From Desemzia sp. RIT 804 (GTDB lineage: Bacteria; Bacillota; Bacilli; Lactobacillales; Carnobacteriaceae), in contig NZ_JAFEMV010000003.1 of assembly GCF_016892605.1 (NCBI RefSeq), forward strand, positions 310,001 to 374,000: DNA of 64,000 bases. The letters are read 5' to 3'. Shown one piece after another: positions 10,901 to 20,646 of the stretch (position 1 is its first letter; the number at the start of each line of letters is the position of its first letter). Below the pieces are notes generated by a model. That model was not told where the DNA came from. It ran no database searches and saw nothing but the letters and a program-made list of their open reading frames with translations. A program made the position numbers and the translations under genes.

Positions 10901-11188
10901 TTATTCAGCTTCGAAAAATTCGATGTCTTTTGAATCAGCTGTTAATGTAACAACTGCTTTACGACGTTTTTTAGTGTAACCTGAATATTTACCCATACGT
11001 TTTAATTTTCCACGTACGTTCATAACATTCACGTTTTTAACTTTAACGCCAAAGATTTCTTCAATTGCTTGTTTGATATGAGTTTTGTTTGCGCGAACGT
11101 CTACTTCAAAAGTATATTTTTTGCTGTCTTCAGCAAGCATAGCTTTTTCAGTAATCATTGGGCGCAAAATTACTTCGCGTGCTTCCAT
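10901..11188 (-). CDS. rplW: 50S ribosomal protein L23
   Basis: 95 residues. L23 lies at the tunnel exit and is the docking site of trigger factor and [20 protein letters not shown] and the helix [21 protein letters not shown] are diagnostic. Its ATG overlaps the rplD stop by one base (TAATG), implying coupling. Confidence 0.97.
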   Translation of the reverse strand: MEAREVILRPMITEKAMLAEDSKKYTFEVDVRANKTHIKQAIEEIFGVKVKNVNVMNVRGKLKRMGKYSGYTKKRRKAVVTLTADSKDIEFFEAE

Positions 11189-11811
11189 TATTGAAGAGCC
11201 TCCTCTACTTGAGTTAGAGCAGTTTGCGTTAAGATCAATTTGTTATGAGATACAACATCTAAAACTGTAACGTTATCTGGAGCTACAACAGTTACTCCTG
11301 GAAGGTTACGAGCTGATAATGTTGTGAAATCATTTCCGTTTTCTACAACAACTAAAACTTTTGTATCAACATTTAAATTGTTTAACACTTGTGCAAATTC
11401 TTTCGTTTTTGGTGCATCAAAGTTCAATGCATCTACAACGATCATGTTTTCTTCAGCTACTTTAGAAGAAAGAACAGATTTGATTGCTAAACGACGAACT
11501 TTTTTAGGAAGTTTGTAGCTGTAAGAACGAGGTGTTGGTCCAAAGACTACACCACCGCCACGCCATTGTGGTGAACGGATAGATCCTTGACGAGCACGTC
11601 CAGTACCTTTTTGTCTCCATGGTTTACGGCCACCGCCTCTTACTGCGCTACGGTTTTTAACTTTGTGTGTTCCTTGTCTTAATGAAGCACGTTGCATGAT
11701 GATTGCATCAAAAACAACATTTTCATTTGGTTCAATTCCGAAAATAGCATCGTTTAATGTAACTTCGCCATTTTGAGAACCGTCTTGTTTAAATAAGACT
11801 AATTTTGCCAT
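11188..11811 (-). CDS. rplD: 50S ribosomal protein L4
   Basis: 207 residues. L4 binds 23S rRNA domain I with an extended loop into the exit tunnel; the loop segment [19 protein letters not shown] is intact. In E. coli, and by published work in B. subtilis, L4 also feeds back on the S10-operon leader, which here would be the structured RNA at 12809-12975. AGGAGGAGC precedes the ATG. Confidence 0.97.
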   Translation of the reverse strand: MAKLVLFKQDGSQNGEVTLNDAIFGIEPNENVVFDAIIMQRASLRQGTHKVKNRSAVRGGGRKPWRQKGTGRARQGSIRSPQWRGGGVVFGPTPRSYSYKLPKKVRRLAIKSVLSSKVAEENMIVVDALNFDAPKTKEFAQVLNNLNVDTKVLVVVENGNDFTTLSARNLPGVTVVAPDNVTVLDVVSHNKLILTQTALTQVEEALQ

Positions 11812-11837
11812 TCCTTTGCTCCTCCTTTCTTCGATCT

Positions 11838-12470
11838 TTATTTAACTGCTTTAAGAGCAGTTCTGATTTGGATTAAGGATTTTTTAGCTCCAGGTACATT
11901 ACCTTTAATTAAGATAACATTTTTTTCAACGTCAACACGTACAATTTCAAGGTTTTGAATTGTTACGCGATTTCCGCCCATACGACCTGGCAATAATTTA
12001 CGTTTGAATACGCGGTTAGGATCAACGGGACCCATTGAACCAGGACGACGGTGGTAACGAGAACCATGTGACATTGGTCCGCGAGATTGGCCATGGCGTT
12101 TAATAACACCTTGGAAACCTTTACCTTTAGTTGTCCCCGTGACATCAACGATGTCTCCAGCTGAGAACATATCAACTTTTATTTCTTTTCCTACTTCGTA
12201 TTCTCCTAGCTCAACACCGTCAAATTCACGTATGAAGCGCTTAGGAGTAGCATTTGCTTTTGCTACATGACCTTTAGCAGGTTTGTTTGACAATACTTCA
12301 CGTTTGTCTTGGTAACCAAGTTGAACTGCTTCGTAGCCATCGTTTTCCATTGTTTTAAGTTGTAAAACAACGTTTGGAGTAGCTTCGATCACTGTTACGG
12401 GAATTAATTCCCCAGCTTCAGTAAAAACTTGAGTCATACCTACTTTTTTTCCTAAGATTCCTTTAGTCAT
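11838..12470 (-). CDS. rplC: 50S ribosomal protein L3
   Basis: 210 residues. Begins [16 protein letters not shown]; the central extension [20 protein letters not shown] reaches the peptidyl-transferase centre. No changes resembling known linezolid or pleuromutilin resistance positions are obvious by eye. Lies 29 bases downstream of rpsJ. Confidence 0.97.
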   Translation of the reverse strand: MTKGILGKKVGMTQVFTEAGELIPVTVIEATPNVVLQLKTMENDGYEAVQLGYQDKREVLSNKPAKGHVAKANATPKRFIREFDGVELGEYEVGKEIKVDMFSAGDIVDVTGTTKGKGFQGVIKRHGQSRGPMSHGSRYHRRPGSMGPVDPNRVFKRKLLPGRMGGNRVTIQNLEIVRVDVEKNVILIKGNVPGAKKSLIQIRTALKAVK

Positions 12471-12499
12471 GAGTACACCTCCATTATTTTAATTTTAAA

Positions 12500-12808
12500 T
12501 TATAATTTAATTTCGATATCTACGCCTGATGGTAGATCTAATTTTGTTAAAGCATCAACAGTTTTCGGTGTTGGGTTAACAATATCGATCACACGTTTAT
12601 GAGTGCGCATTTCAAATTGCTCACGAGAGTCTTTGTACTTGTGAGTCGCACGGATCACAGTGTACACACTTCTCTCTGTTGGTAATGGAATTGGACCAGA
12701 CACGCTAGCACCAGTTCTCTTTGCTGTTTCTACAATTTTGTCCGCTGATTGATCTAGGATACGGTGTTCGTATGCTTTCAAACGGATACGGATTTTTTGT
12801 TTTGCCAT
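12500..12808 (-). CDS. rpsJ: 30S ribosomal protein S10
   Basis: 102 residues starting [20 protein letters not shown], first gene of the S10 operon. GAAGGAGGG lies eight bases upstream of this ATG; the frame is open upstream through the leader RNA, but that part is not similar to S10. S10 is in the 30S head and also acts as NusE in antitermination complexes. The tail ends [10 protein letters not shown]. Confidence 0.96.
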   Translation of the reverse strand: MAKQKIRIRLKAYEHRILDQSADKIVETAKRTGASVSGPIPLPTERSVYTVIRATHKYKDSREQFEMRTHKRVIDIVNPTPKTVDALTKLDLPSGVDIEIKL

Positions 12809-12975
12809 AATTTTCCCTCCTTCGCCTATTCTTATAAAGTAGACATTGCTCCACGAAAATTTTCCGACACACTCGCCGTGGCAAAGCGGCCGGGTGTATC
12901 GCAACCTCCCGTTTCTTAGCCATCGATTCCGAAATGAAACCGGGGTCTGTGCTTCTTCTCTTTTAAATCAGCACC
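12809..12975 (-). promoter_or_regulatory. structured 5' leader of the S10 operon
   Basis: About 165 bases between the promoter and rpsJ. It can form a hairpin with GATACAC (12895-12901) pairing with GTGTGTC (12867-12873) and an inner GCCG/CGGC stem, much GC-richer than the surroundings. This is where L4 autoregulation acts on S10 operons in other bacteria. The pairing is seen by eye; L4 control is inference. A spurious ORF reads through it. Confidence 0.5.
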
Positions 12976-12981
12976 TTAAAT

Positions 12982-13010
12982 AGTATAACCAATATACATT
13001 ATCAAATCAA
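12982..13010 (-). promoter_or_regulatory. S10 operon promoter
   Basis: TTGATT at 13005-13010, 17-base spacer, TATACT at 12982-12987. This is the only strong promoter between the ilvE terminator and rpsJ, so it drives the ribosomal protein superoperon. Confidence 0.85.
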
Positions 13011-13136
13011 GTGTTTTTTGCTATATTTTCAACTTTCTTGAAAACGAGCTGTCTTTTTTTCTTCACATTTAGTCAACTGCTAACGGTTTTAAAATTCGTG
13101 AGATTGATTTTACCAAATTACCAGTCTTTTCAGCAC

Positions 13137-13183
13137 AAAAAAAAGCTACTTCTTATCATTAACAATGATTAAGATAGTAGCTT
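13137..13183 (-). terminator. ilvE terminator
   Basis: Long interrupted hairpin with AAGCTACT and AGTAGCTT as outer arms, followed on the minus strand by eight or nine Ts. It lies between ilvE and the S10 promoter and insulates the two. Confidence 0.9.
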
Positions 13184-13258
13184 ATTTCGAGTTATTTGTC
13201 TAGCAAAAGAACTTATTTCAACTATATTTTTTCACTATTTGATTTATCTCTACTTCAA

Positions 13259-14281
13259 TTAAACTTTTACGATCCAATCTTCAGGAGCTTCGATATCCCC
13301 AAATTGAATTCCTACGAGTTCATCATAGAGTTTTTTCGTTATTGGACCGACTTCTGTTTCACTATAAAACACATGGAAGTCATCGCCATTTTGAATCCCG
13401 CCTATTGGAGAAATCACAGCTGCAGTCCCACATGCTCCCGCCTCTTTGAATTGATCTAATTGATCAACATAAACGTCACCTTGTACAACTTCTAATCCCA
13501 AACGTTTTTCTGCTAGATAAAACAATGAGTATTTTGTGATACTAGGCAATATGGAAGGAGACTCCGGCGTAACAAACTTATCATCTTTTGTGATCCCAAA
13601 GAAATTAGCTGCCCCAACTTCTTCTATTTTAGTATGTGTGATTGGATCTAAGTAAATCGCATCACTAAAAGCTCTTTTATGTGCTTCTTCTCCCGGTAGT
13701 AAACTTCCTGCATAATTCCCTCCGACTTTCGCTGCTCCTGTTCCTCGACCAGCCGCTCTATCGTATTGAGAAACTAAAAAGTTTGTTGGTGTAAGGCCAC
13801 CTTTGAAATAAGGGCCTACTGGCATACAGAAAATAGAGAACATATACTCAGTGGCTGGTTTTACTCCTATATTATCTCCCACACCAATAAGATAAGGACG
13901 AAGATACAACGTACCTCCTGTGCCATAAGGCGGCAAGAAATGTTCATTTGCTTTAACGACTTGTTTTACAGCATCGATAAATACTTCTGTAGGAACTTCA
14001 GGCATTAATAAGCGACGACAACTTCTTTGCATCCGTTCCGCATTTTGATCTGGTCTGAATAAATTGATATCGCCATCCTTTGTCCGATAAGCTTTTAACC
14101 CTTCAAAGCAAGTTTGTCCGTAATGAAGCGCTGTTGAACCTTCACTAATGTGCACTTGATTATCTTCAGTAAGCTTCCCTTCATCCCAATTTCCATCTTT
14201 CCAATAGGACAGGTAACGCAAATCTGTTTTAATATAATTAAATCCTAAATTATTCCAATCGATCGATACTTCTTTCCCCAT
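13259..14281 (-). CDS. ilvE: branched-chain amino acid aminotransferase
   Basis: 340 residues, fold-type IV PLP enzyme that transfers amino groups between Leu/Ile/Val and 2-oxoglutarate. ALHYGQTCFEGLKAYR and the PLP lysine context GAAKVGGNYAGSLLP are typical, as is EVGAANFFGI. I start at the ATG at 14279-14281 because GAGGGGTGAG lies four bases upstream; a GTG three codons earlier lies within that site. It is a single gene with its own terminator. In lactic acid bacteria this enzyme begins Leu/Ile/Val catabolism as well as ending synthesis; no ilv/leu biosynthetic genes are nearby, so the direction is unclear. Confidence 0.93.
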   Translation of the reverse strand: MGKEVSIDWNNLGFNYIKTDLRYLSYWKDGNWDEGKLTEDNQVHISEGSTALHYGQTCFEGLKAYRTKDGDINLFRPDQNAERMQRSCRRLLMPEVPTEVFIDAVKQVVKANEHFLPPYGTGGTLYLRPYLIGVGDNIGVKPATEYMFSIFCMPVGPYFKGGLTPTNFLVSQYDRAAGRGTGAAKVGGNYAGSLLPGEEAHKRAFSDAIYLDPITHTKIEEVGAANFFGITKDDKFVTPESPSILPSITKYSLFYLAEKRLGLEVVQGDVYVDQLDQFKEAGACGTAAVISPIGGIQNGDDFHVFYSETEVGPITKKLYDELVGIQFGDIEAPEDWIVKV

Positions 14282-14614
14282 AGTTCTCACCCCTCTTGAA
14301 TTTGTTATTTAGTGTATCATAACAACGAAAGAAAAAGTTGTTTTTTATTAAAAACAAAAAAGAAGTTTCTCTTTTTGAAGAACCTCTTTTTCTTCTTTAT
14401 ACAGCACCCATCAATATAATTGTTTTGATGAGAACAATGACCGATGAGATTGTGCATGCTTTTACCGAGAGCTTTCGGTTAATAAAGGAACGTAAAATTT
14501 ATTGCCGTTCTTTTCTAATCATCACCCTTATCAAAGAGCGCAAAGTCCATATTAAAAAACCATTTAAACACGCAGTAAGGATATTGCCTGTTTAAATCTG
14601 ATTAAAATAAAAAA
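14282..14614. other. intergenic region, no supported gene
   Basis: About 330 AT-rich bases between ilvE and a miniature element. An 85-codon plus-strand open frame (14338-14595) has no convincing ribosome-binding site and no recognised similarity. A degenerate copy of the GGAACG hairpin repeat (AAAGGAACGTAAA paired with GCCGTTCTTTT) lies around 14484-14514. Confidence 0.5.
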
Positions 14615-14873
14615 GGGTTCTTCATCATATAACGTTGGTAGAAAGTTCAAGTTACTTAAATACCAGCTTCTGGAAATTCCTGGAGGAAACGGGGTTGCTG
14701 GTAGCCATGTAAAGGATGCAATGTGAATTACAAAGCGTTGGCGCTTCAGCGCTTATGCTTTGTTTGAAGCTTGCAAGCGTGGAGACTTTAGGCTCCACGC
14801 GTTCCCATGGCTCTCACCCAGCAACCCCATTTCCAGAAGGGATTCCTTTACCAACGTCATAAAATAGACATCC
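14615..14873. mobile_element. miniature inverted-repeat element with ISL3-like ends
   Basis: A 259-base element with terminal inverted repeats: the left end GGGTTCTTCATCATATAACG and the complement of the right end GGATGTCTATTTTATGACG share spacing and the block AACGTTGGTA/GACGTTGGTA. Inside, a second pair of long arms (CTTCTGGAAA plus GGGGTTGCTGG, both sides) and two further hairpins (AAAGC..GCGCT; GCGTGGAG..CTCCACGC) make it almost wholly self-complementary. It has no coding capacity. The ends match the decayed transposase remnant at 22223-22747 and the scar at 33319-33383. It abuts the tuf terminator; both flanks are A-runs, so a target duplication cannot be called. Family assignment to ISL3 is inference. 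Confidence 0.65.
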
Positions 14874-14910
14874 AAAAAAAGAAGCTTCCCTAATGAAAGG
14901 AAAGCTTCTT
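14874..14910 (-). terminator. tuf / str operon terminator
   Basis: Hairpin AAGAAGCTTTCC / GGGAAGCTTCTT followed by seven Ts on the minus strand, 36 bases after the tuf stop. The U-tract directly touches the right end of the miniature element. Confidence 0.93.
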
Positions 14911-14945
14911 TATAAAGGTTTTGATTAAAGTTTAAACTAGGTTGA

Positions 14946-16133
14946 TTAAGCTTCGATTGAAGCTACAACGCCAGCTCCAACAGTACGTCCACCTTCACGG
15001 ATAGTGAATTTAGTACCTTGGTCTAAAGCGATAGGAGCGATTAATTCAACGTTGATTGTAACGTTATCTCCAGGCATAACCATTTCAGTACCTTCTGGCA
15101 ACTCGATAACACCAGTTACGTCAGTTGTACGGAAGTAAAATTGTGGGCGGTAGTTAGCGAAGAATGGAGTGTGACGTCCACCTTCTTCTTTAGATAAGAT
15201 ATAAACTTCACCTGTAAATTTTGTGTGTGGAGTAATTGAACCTGGTTTAGCTAATACTTGACCACGTTGGATATCTTCACGAGAAACCCCACGTAATAAA
15301 GCACCGATGTTATCTCCAGCTTCAGCGTAGTCTAACAATTTACGGAACATTTCAACACCAGTAACAGTTGATTTAACTGTATCGTGTAAACCGATGATTT
15401 CGATTTCGTCTCCGACTTTGATTTGTCCAGCTTCAACACGACCTGTAGCAACAGTTCCACGTCCAGTAATTGAGAATACGTCCTCAACTGGCATCATGAA
15501 TGGTTTGTCAGTATCGCGATCTGGGTTTGGAATGTAAGAGTCAACAGCGTCCATCAATTCCATGATTTTAGCTTCGTATTCAGCGTCGCCTTCTAGAGCT
15601 TTAAGAGCTGAACCAGCGATAACTGGAGTGTCATCACCAGGGAATTCGTATTCTGATAACAAGTCACGAACTTCCATTTCAACTAATTCTAGTAATTCTT
15701 CATCATCAACTTGGTCAACTTTGTTTAAGAAAACAACGATGTATGGAACACCAACTTGACGAGACAATAGGATGTGTTCACGAGTTTGTGGCATTGGGCC
15801 ATCAGCAGCAGAAACTACTAAGATAGCTCCGTCCATTTGTGCAGCACCAGTGATCATGTTTTTAACGTAATCCGCGTGACCTGGGCAGTCTACGTGAGCG
15901 TAGTGACGAGCTGCTGTTTCGTATTCAACGTGAGAAGTGTTGATTGTGATTCCACGTTCGCGTTCTTCTGGAGCTCCATCGATTGAAGCGTAGTCAGTTG
16001 CAGTACTGTTAAAACCATTTTTAGCTAATACAGTAGTGATTGCAGCAGTTAATGTTGTTTTACCATGGTCAACGTGTCCAATAGTACCAATGTTAGCATG
16101 TGGTTTTGTACGTTCGAATTTTTCTTTTGCCAT
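14946..16133 (-). CDS. tuf: elongation factor Tu
   Basis: 395 residues. GTPase that delivers aminoacyl-tRNA to the A site. [11 protein letters not shown] (P-loop), DCPGH, NKVD and SALKALEG mark the G domain; domains 2 and 3 follow, ending in the conserved [12 protein letters not shown]. Last gene of the str cluster, but it has its own promoter in the fusA-tuf gap, which is expected for the most abundant cell protein. GAGGAGG precedes the ATG. Confidence 0.98.
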   Translation of the reverse strand: MAKEKFERTKPHANIGTIGHVDHGKTTLTAAITTVLAKNGFNSTATDYASIDGAPEERERGITINTSHVEYETAARHYAHVDCPGHADYVKNMITGAAQMDGAILVVSAADGPMPQTREHILLSRQVGVPYIVVFLNKVDQVDDEELLELVEMEVRDLLSEYEFPGDDTPVIAGSALKALEGDAEYEAKIMELMDAVDSYIPNPDRDTDKPFMMPVEDVFSITGRGTVATGRVEAGQIKVGDEIEIIGLHDTVKSTVTGVEMFRKLLDYAEAGDNIGALLRGVSREDIQRGQVLAKPGSITPHTKFTGEVYILSKEEGGRHTPFFANYRPQFYFRTTDVTGVIELPEGTEMVMPGDNVTINVELIAPIALDQGTKFTIREGGRTVGAGVVASIEA

Positions 16134-16245
16134 TTTGTTAATTTCCTCCTCATATTGAGTTGCTATTTTTTTAAATCAAGTCGTCTATGTTTGTTCAGTG
16201 GCAACACTTAAACAAACAGCAGACTAACCCAATTCTTTAGTAAAA

Positions 16246-16274
16246 ATTATAACGATTTTTTCAAAGAAAAGCAA
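16246..16274 (-). promoter_or_regulatory. internal tuf promoter
   Basis: TTGCTT at 16269-16274, 17-base spacer, TATAAT at 16246-16251, in the 171-base gap between fusA and tuf. The resulting leader of about 105 bases runs to the tuf ribosome-binding site. Confidence 0.82.
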
Positions 16275-16304
16275 TACTTAACAGTTCCCAGCTAAAATCA
16301 ATGA

Positions 16305-18395
16305 TTAGCTAGCTGAAGAACCGTTTTTCTTGATGATTTCTTCAGAAATAGATTTTGGTACAGCTTCATAATGATCAAATTGCATTGTGAAAGTACCGCG
16401 ACCTTGTGTTGATGAACGTAATGCTGTAGCGTATCCGAACATTTCAGAAAGAGGAACGATACCTCTAACGATAGTAGTGTTTCCACGTACTTCGCTTCCT
16501 TCGATGCGTCCACGACGAGCACTAATGTGTCCCATTACATCACCTAGGTAATCTTCTGGAATCGTAACATCAACTTCCATCATTGGCTCTAAAATTACTG
16601 GGCCAGCTTTCTTCGCAGCATTTTTCAATGCCATTGAAGCAGCAACTTTAAAGGCCGTTTCATTCGAGTCAACATCATGGTAAGATCCATCGTAAAGTTT
16701 CGCTTTAACATCCACTAAAGGATATCCAGCAAGAACTCCGCCTTCTAGAGAAGACTCTAAACCAGCTTTAACTGCAGGAATGTATTCACGTGGAACAGAT
16801 CCCCCAACGATAGCATCTTCAAATTCGAATCCTTTTCCTTCTTCGTTAGGAGCGAATTCAACCCAAACGTGTCCGTATTGACCTTTACCACCTGATTGAC
16901 GTACAAATTTACCTTCTGCTTGCGTAGATTGAGTAAATGTTTCACGGTAAGAAACTTGAGGAGCTCCTACTGAAGCCTCAACGTTAAATTCACGTCTCAT
17001 ACGGTCAACGATGATATCTAAGTGCAATTCACCCATACCAGCGATGATTGTTTCGCCAGTTTCGTGATCTGTTTCAGCACGGAAAGTTGGATCTTCTTCA
17101 GCTAATTTTTGAAGAGCGATACCCATTTTATCTTGGTCAGCTTTTGAGTTTGGCTCAATAGCAACTTGGATAACTGGTTCTGGGAAGTCCATAGATTCTA
17201 AGATAACTTGTTCTTTTTCATCAGATAAAGTATCACCAGTAGTTGTATCTTTCAATCCAACTGCAGCGGCAATATCTCCTGAGAATACTTCAGGAATCTC
17301 GCTACGAGAGTTCGCATGCATTTGCAAGATACGACCTACACGTTCACGTTTTCCTTTAGTTGCATTCATAACGTATGAACCGGCTTGTAAAGTACCAGAG
17401 TACACACGGAAGAATGTTAAACGACCTACATAAGGGTCAGTCGCTACTTTAAATGCTAGAGCAGCAAATGGTTCGCTGTCGTCAGCATGGTGTTCGATAA
17501 CTGTATCTGGGTCATCAACAGCGTGTCCTTCGATTGGAGGAACATCTAATGGTGATGGAAGATAATCAACAACAGCGTTCAATAATAATTGAACCCCTTT
17601 GTTTTTAAAGGCAGTACCACAAAGTACAGGGTAGAATTCTACTTTAACTGTTGCAGTACGGATAGCTAATTTGATTTCTTCTACAGAGAATTCTTCACCT
17701 TCAAGATATTTCATCATGAATTCTTCATCTGTTTCAGCAAGGCCTTCTAACAATTTAGTACGCCATTCGTCAGCAAGCTCTTTTTTATCTTCAGGAATTT
17801 CGATTTCTTCAACGTCAGTCCCTAAATCATTTGTATAATTGAAGGCTTTCATTTCAACTAAATCGATGATACCAGTAAAGTTGTCTTCAGCTCCGATTGG
17901 TAACTGAATTGGATGTGCATTGGCTTGTAAACGATCGTGGATAGTACCTACAGAGTATAAGAAATCTGCACCAGTTTTATCCATTTTGTTTACAAATACA
18001 ATACGTGGAACACCGTAAGTTGTTGCTTGACGCCAAACTGTTTCAGTTTGAGGTTCAACACCAGATTGAGCATCCAGCAAAGCAACAGCACCATCTAATA
18101 CACGTAATGAACGTTCAACTTCAACAGTGAAGTCCACGTGACCAGGTGTATCAATGATATTAACACGGTGACCATCCCAAGCAGCAGTTGTTGCAGCAGA
18201 AGTGATAGTGATACCACGTTCTTGTTCCTGTTCCATCCAGTCCATTTGTGAAGCTCCCTCATGAGTTTCACCAATTTTGTGGATACGTCCAGTGTAATAA
18301 AGAATACGTTCAGTCGTTGTTGTTTTACCAGCATCGATATGAGCCATGATTCCGATATTACGAGTTTTTTCTAAAGAAAATTCTCTTTTTGCCAT
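16305..18395 (-). CDS. fusA: elongation factor G
   Basis: 696 residues, the five-domain translocase GTPase. P-loop [15 protein letters not shown], switch region [20 protein letters not shown] and NKMD are all present; domains III to V follow, including [12 protein letters not shown] and RRGRIEG. Residues near the fusidic-acid pocket look ordinary by eye. Lies 90 bases downstream of rpsG, within the str operon. Confidence 0.98.
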   Translation of the reverse strand: MAKREFSLEKTRNIGIMAHIDAGKTTTTERILYYTGRIHKIGETHEGASQMDWMEQEQERGITITSAATTAAWDGHRVNIIDTPGHVDFTVEVERSLRVLDGAVALLDAQSGVEPQTETVWRQATTYGVPRIVFVNKMDKTGADFLYSVGTIHDRLQANAHPIQLPIGAEDNFTGIIDLVEMKAFNYTNDLGTDVEEIEIPEDKKELADEWRTKLLEGLAETDEEFMMKYLEGEEFSVEEIKLAIRTATVKVEFYPVLCGTAFKNKGVQLLLNAVVDYLPSPLDVPPIEGHAVDDPDTVIEHHADDSEPFAALAFKVATDPYVGRLTFFRVYSGTLQAGSYVMNATKGKRERVGRILQMHANSRSEIPEVFSGDIAAAVGLKDTTTGDTLSDEKEQVILESMDFPEPVIQVAIEPNSKADQDKMGIALQKLAEEDPTFRAETDHETGETIIAGMGELHLDIIVDRMRREFNVEASVGAPQVSYRETFTQSTQAEGKFVRQSGGKGQYGHVWVEFAPNEEGKGFEFEDAIVGGSVPREYIPAVKAGLESSLEGGVLAGYPLVDVKAKLYDGSYHDVDSNETAFKVAASMALKNAAKKAGPVILEPMMEVDVTIPEDYLGDVMGHISARRGRIEGSEVRGNTTIVRGIVPLSEMFGYATALRSSTQGRGTFTMQFDHYEAVPKSISEEIIKKNGSSAS

Positions 18396-18485
18396 CTTGA
18401 ATATACACCTCTTTTTTGTAAATTTTAAAAACGATTATATTCCAACGCTGCTAAATTGCAGCTTTGGAATATAGAAAGCAGAATC

Positions 18486-18956
18486 TTACCAACGGTAATG
18501 TGCGAAAGCTTTGTTCGCTTCTGCCATTTTATGTGTATCTTCACGTTTTTTAACTGCTGAACCAGTATTGTTAGCAGCATCCATGATCTCACGAGCTAAA
18601 CGAAGATCCATAGTATCTTCTCCGCGTAAACGAGAGTAGCTTACTAACCAACGTAGAGCAAGAGCTGAACGACGTTCTGGACGAACTTCGATTGGCACTT
18701 GGTAGTTAGAACCCCCAACACGGCGAGCTTTAACTTCAAGAACTGGCATAATATTTTTCATTGCTTCTTCAAAGACTTCCATTGGATCATTTCCAGTAGA
18801 TTCTTTGATTGTATCAAATGCGTTATAAAGAATAGTTGCTGCTTTACCACGTTTACCATCAACCATTAAACGGTTGATCAAACGAGTAACCAATTTTGAA
18901 TTGTAAATCGGATCTGGCAACACATCACGTTTTGCGACAGGACCTTTACGAGGCAT
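18486..18956 (-). CDS. rpsG: 30S ribosomal protein S7
   Basis: 156 residues, primary binder of the 16S 3' major domain. [20 protein letters not shown] and the signature [16 protein letters not shown] are present. GAAAGGAGG precedes the ATG. In enterobacteria S7 represses the str operon through the rpsL-rpsG gap; here that gap is only 54 bases and no such site was identified. Confidence 0.97.
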   Translation of the reverse strand: MPRKGPVAKRDVLPDPIYNSKLVTRLINRLMVDGKRGKAATILYNAFDTIKESTGNDPMEVFEEAMKNIMPVLEVKARRVGGSNYQVPIEVRPERRSALALRWLVSYSRLRGEDTMDLRLAREIMDAANNTGSAVKKREDTHKMAEANKAFAHYRW

Positions 18957-19010
18957 TCAAATTCCTCCTTTCGATTATGTTTAGTTTTTTGTGTTTTTTC
19001 AACACTCTAT

Positions 19011-19421
19011 TTATTTAGGTTTTTTAGTTCCGTATTTAGAACGGCTTTGTTTACGATCAGTAACACCCGCTGTATCTAAAGCACCACGAACGATGTGGTA
19101 ACGTACCCCTGGTAAATCTTTAACACGGCCTCCACGAAGAAGAACAACACTATGTTCTTGTAAGTTGTGACCTTCACCCGGGATATATGCTGTTACTTCG
19201 ATCAAGTTAGACAAACGAACACGAGCATATTTACGTAAAGCAGAGTTAGGTTTTTTAGGAGTCATTGTACCTACACGAGTACATACACCACGTTTTTGTG
19301 GAGAATTTACAATAGTTTGTTTTTTCTGTTTACTATTGTACCCTTTGTTTAAAGCAGGAGACTCAGATTTTTCCATTTTTGATTTACGAGATTTACGGAC
19401 CAATTGGTTAATTGTTGGCAT
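19011..19421 (-). CDS. rpsL: 30S ribosomal protein S12
   Basis: 136 residues, the longer Firmicutes form with an insertion after the N-terminus. The decoding-site block [19 protein letters not shown] keeps the lysine whose change gives streptomycin resistance, and [11 protein letters not shown] is present, so the gene looks streptomycin-sensitive. First gene of the str operon, behind a strong promoter and a 175-base leader. Confidence 0.97.
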   Translation of the reverse strand: MPTINQLVRKSRKSKMEKSESPALNKGYNSKQKKQTIVNSPQKRGVCTRVGTMTPKKPNSALRKYARVRLSNLIEVTAYIPGEGHNLQEHSVVLLRGGRVKDLPGVRYHIVRGALDTAGVTDRKQSRSKYGTKKPK

Positions 19422-19590
19422 TTTTTGTTTCCTCCCTTCCGGTTATTAAATATCTAATCCCACACATCCAGGTGTTTCTTTTATTTTAAAAAAATAATGC
19501 TGCATAACATGCAACTTCTGGGTATGGAGGTTATACGCCTTTGCGACAGTCAGAACGACTGGGTTACAGGAATCTGCGTACAAAAGCACC
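19422..19590 (-). promoter_or_regulatory. str operon 5' leader
   Basis: About 170 bases of untranslated leader between the promoter and rpsL, richer in GC than normal intergenic DNA here and able to form short hairpins (for example around 19520-19575). No known motif was recognised. A ribosomal-protein binding leader is possible but unproven. Confidence 0.35.
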
Positions 19591-19596
19591 TTATGA

Positions 19597-19625
19597 ATAA
19601 TACCATGGGTAAATTATCTTGTCAA
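19597..19625 (-). promoter_or_regulatory. str operon promoter
   Basis: Consensus TTGACA at 19620-19625, 17-base spacer, TATTAT at 19597-19602, reading toward rpsL. Confidence 0.88.
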
Positions 19626-19722
19626 TAAACAAATCGATTTTTTTATTTTTTATATGCATTCACAGGTTATTTCCTTTTTTACGTATATTTAAAATAAAGA
19701 AACTCGAAAGGCGGATTGCTTG

Positions 19723-20487
19723 ATGTCTATTCTATCCTTATTTCCATTATTAATTTACGGTCTCATCTGGGGGTCTTTTTTAACAGTCGTTGGTTTACGA
19801 ATTCCTTTGAATCAACCCATTATCTTTTCTCGTTCTTGTTGTCCCCACTGTCAGCATACTTTGTCTTCAAAAGAACTTATCCCATTATTTTCGATTCTAT
19901 TCCAAAAAGGGAAGTGTCGTCATTGTCATCAATCTATAGCTCTGTTTTACCCTTGTACAGAGATCGCAACAGCTTTGTTAGGCATACTGGTTTTTGCTAT
20001 AGCACAGCCTAATTGGTTAAGCCTTGGCAGCTTATTTTTAGTACTTTCCTTTGGGATTATTTTTTCTATTTCTGATTTGACTGCACAGATTTTACCGGAT
20101 AAGTTGATGCTGTTGTTTTTGTCTTTTGTTTGTATGCTCCATTTTTTTAACCGCACTGAAGACTTTTTCTCTTATTTAATAAGCGGCTTATTATTTTTCT
20201 GTTTTTTCTACCTGTTTTACCTTTTCTTTCCAAGCAGTATCGGTGGTGGTGACGTTAAGTATTACGGGATCCTTGGATTTCTTTTAGGATACCAGACTAC
20301 CCTATTTGCCTTGTTGTTGGCATGCAGTATGGCATGTATCATTTACCTACCCTTGTACCTTTCTAAAAAACACAATAAAAAAAAGCCTATTCCCTTCGCA
20401 CCTTTTATTTTCTTAGGAGCCTACGTAGCTTGTCTAAGCAGCCCATTATTTTTTGACTACCTTACCTCGCTTCTCTTTTTTCAATGA
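19723..20487 (+). CDS. comC: prepilin peptidase, A24 family (ComC-like)
   Basis: 254 residues, membrane aspartic protease that cleaves and methylates type IV pilin-like precursors; in Firmicutes ComC processes the competence pseudopilins. The N-terminal zinc ribbon is CPHC (about residues 35-38) and CRHC (about 60-63). The two catalytic Asp contexts are FSISDLTAQILPDK and IGGGDVKYYG. Seven or so hydrophobic segments. The ATG at 19723 has AAAGGCGG upstream; a TTG one codon earlier is an alternative. It stands alone, divergent from rpsL, and converges on the aldehyde dehydrogenase with a repeat-type hairpin between. Confidence 0.88.
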   Translation: MSILSLFPLLIYGLIWGSFLTVVGLRIPLNQPIIFSRSCCPHCQHTLSSKELIPLFSILFQKGKCRHCHQSIALFYPCTEIATALLGILVFAIAQPNWLSLGSLFLVLSFGIIFSISDLTAQILPDKLMLLFLSFVCMLHFFNRTEDFFSYLISGLLFFCFFYLFYLFFPSSIGGGDVKYYGILGFLLGYQTTLFALLLACSMACIIYLPLYLSKKHNKKKPIPFAPFIFLGAYVACLSSPLFFDYLTSLLFFQ

Positions 20488-20506
20488 AACATACTAAGCT
20501 GGTGCT

Positions 20507-20622
20507 TTTAAACGCGTTCCAAAAGCCTGACCGCATGCCTATAAGCCAACCTTCCCTAAATGAGAAAAAGTATCTCATAAGGGGAGGCTGGCTTATATTC
20601 AATGGTCAAAACGTCTTTTATC
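20507..20622. repeat. nested hairpin repeat (copy A), likely bidirectional terminator
   Basis: Begins TTTTAAACGCGTTCCAAAAG, contains the core TGCCTATAAGCC, then a strong stem (AAGCCAACCTTCCC with GGGGAGGCTGGCTT, around 20543-20594), then TTATATTCAATGGTCAAAACG. The outer flanks are themselves imperfect inverted repeats. It lies between convergent comC and the aldehyde dehydrogenase and would stop transcription from both. Its left 45 bases recur almost unchanged at 63293-63350. Confidence 0.7.
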
Positions 20623-20646
20623 TTGCTCTATATCAGTAAGTTGATT

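Noticed and set aside
12705-12923. 72-codon minus-strand ORF ([14 protein letters not shown]...) across the rpsJ start
   Set aside because: It reads through the structured S10 leader and out of frame into rpsJ, has no family similarity, and is explained by the leader RNA and rpsJ.
14338-14595. 85-codon plus-strand ORF between ilvE and the miniature element
   Set aside because: No convincing ribosome-binding site, biased composition, overlaps a degenerate hairpin repeat, and no recognised family.
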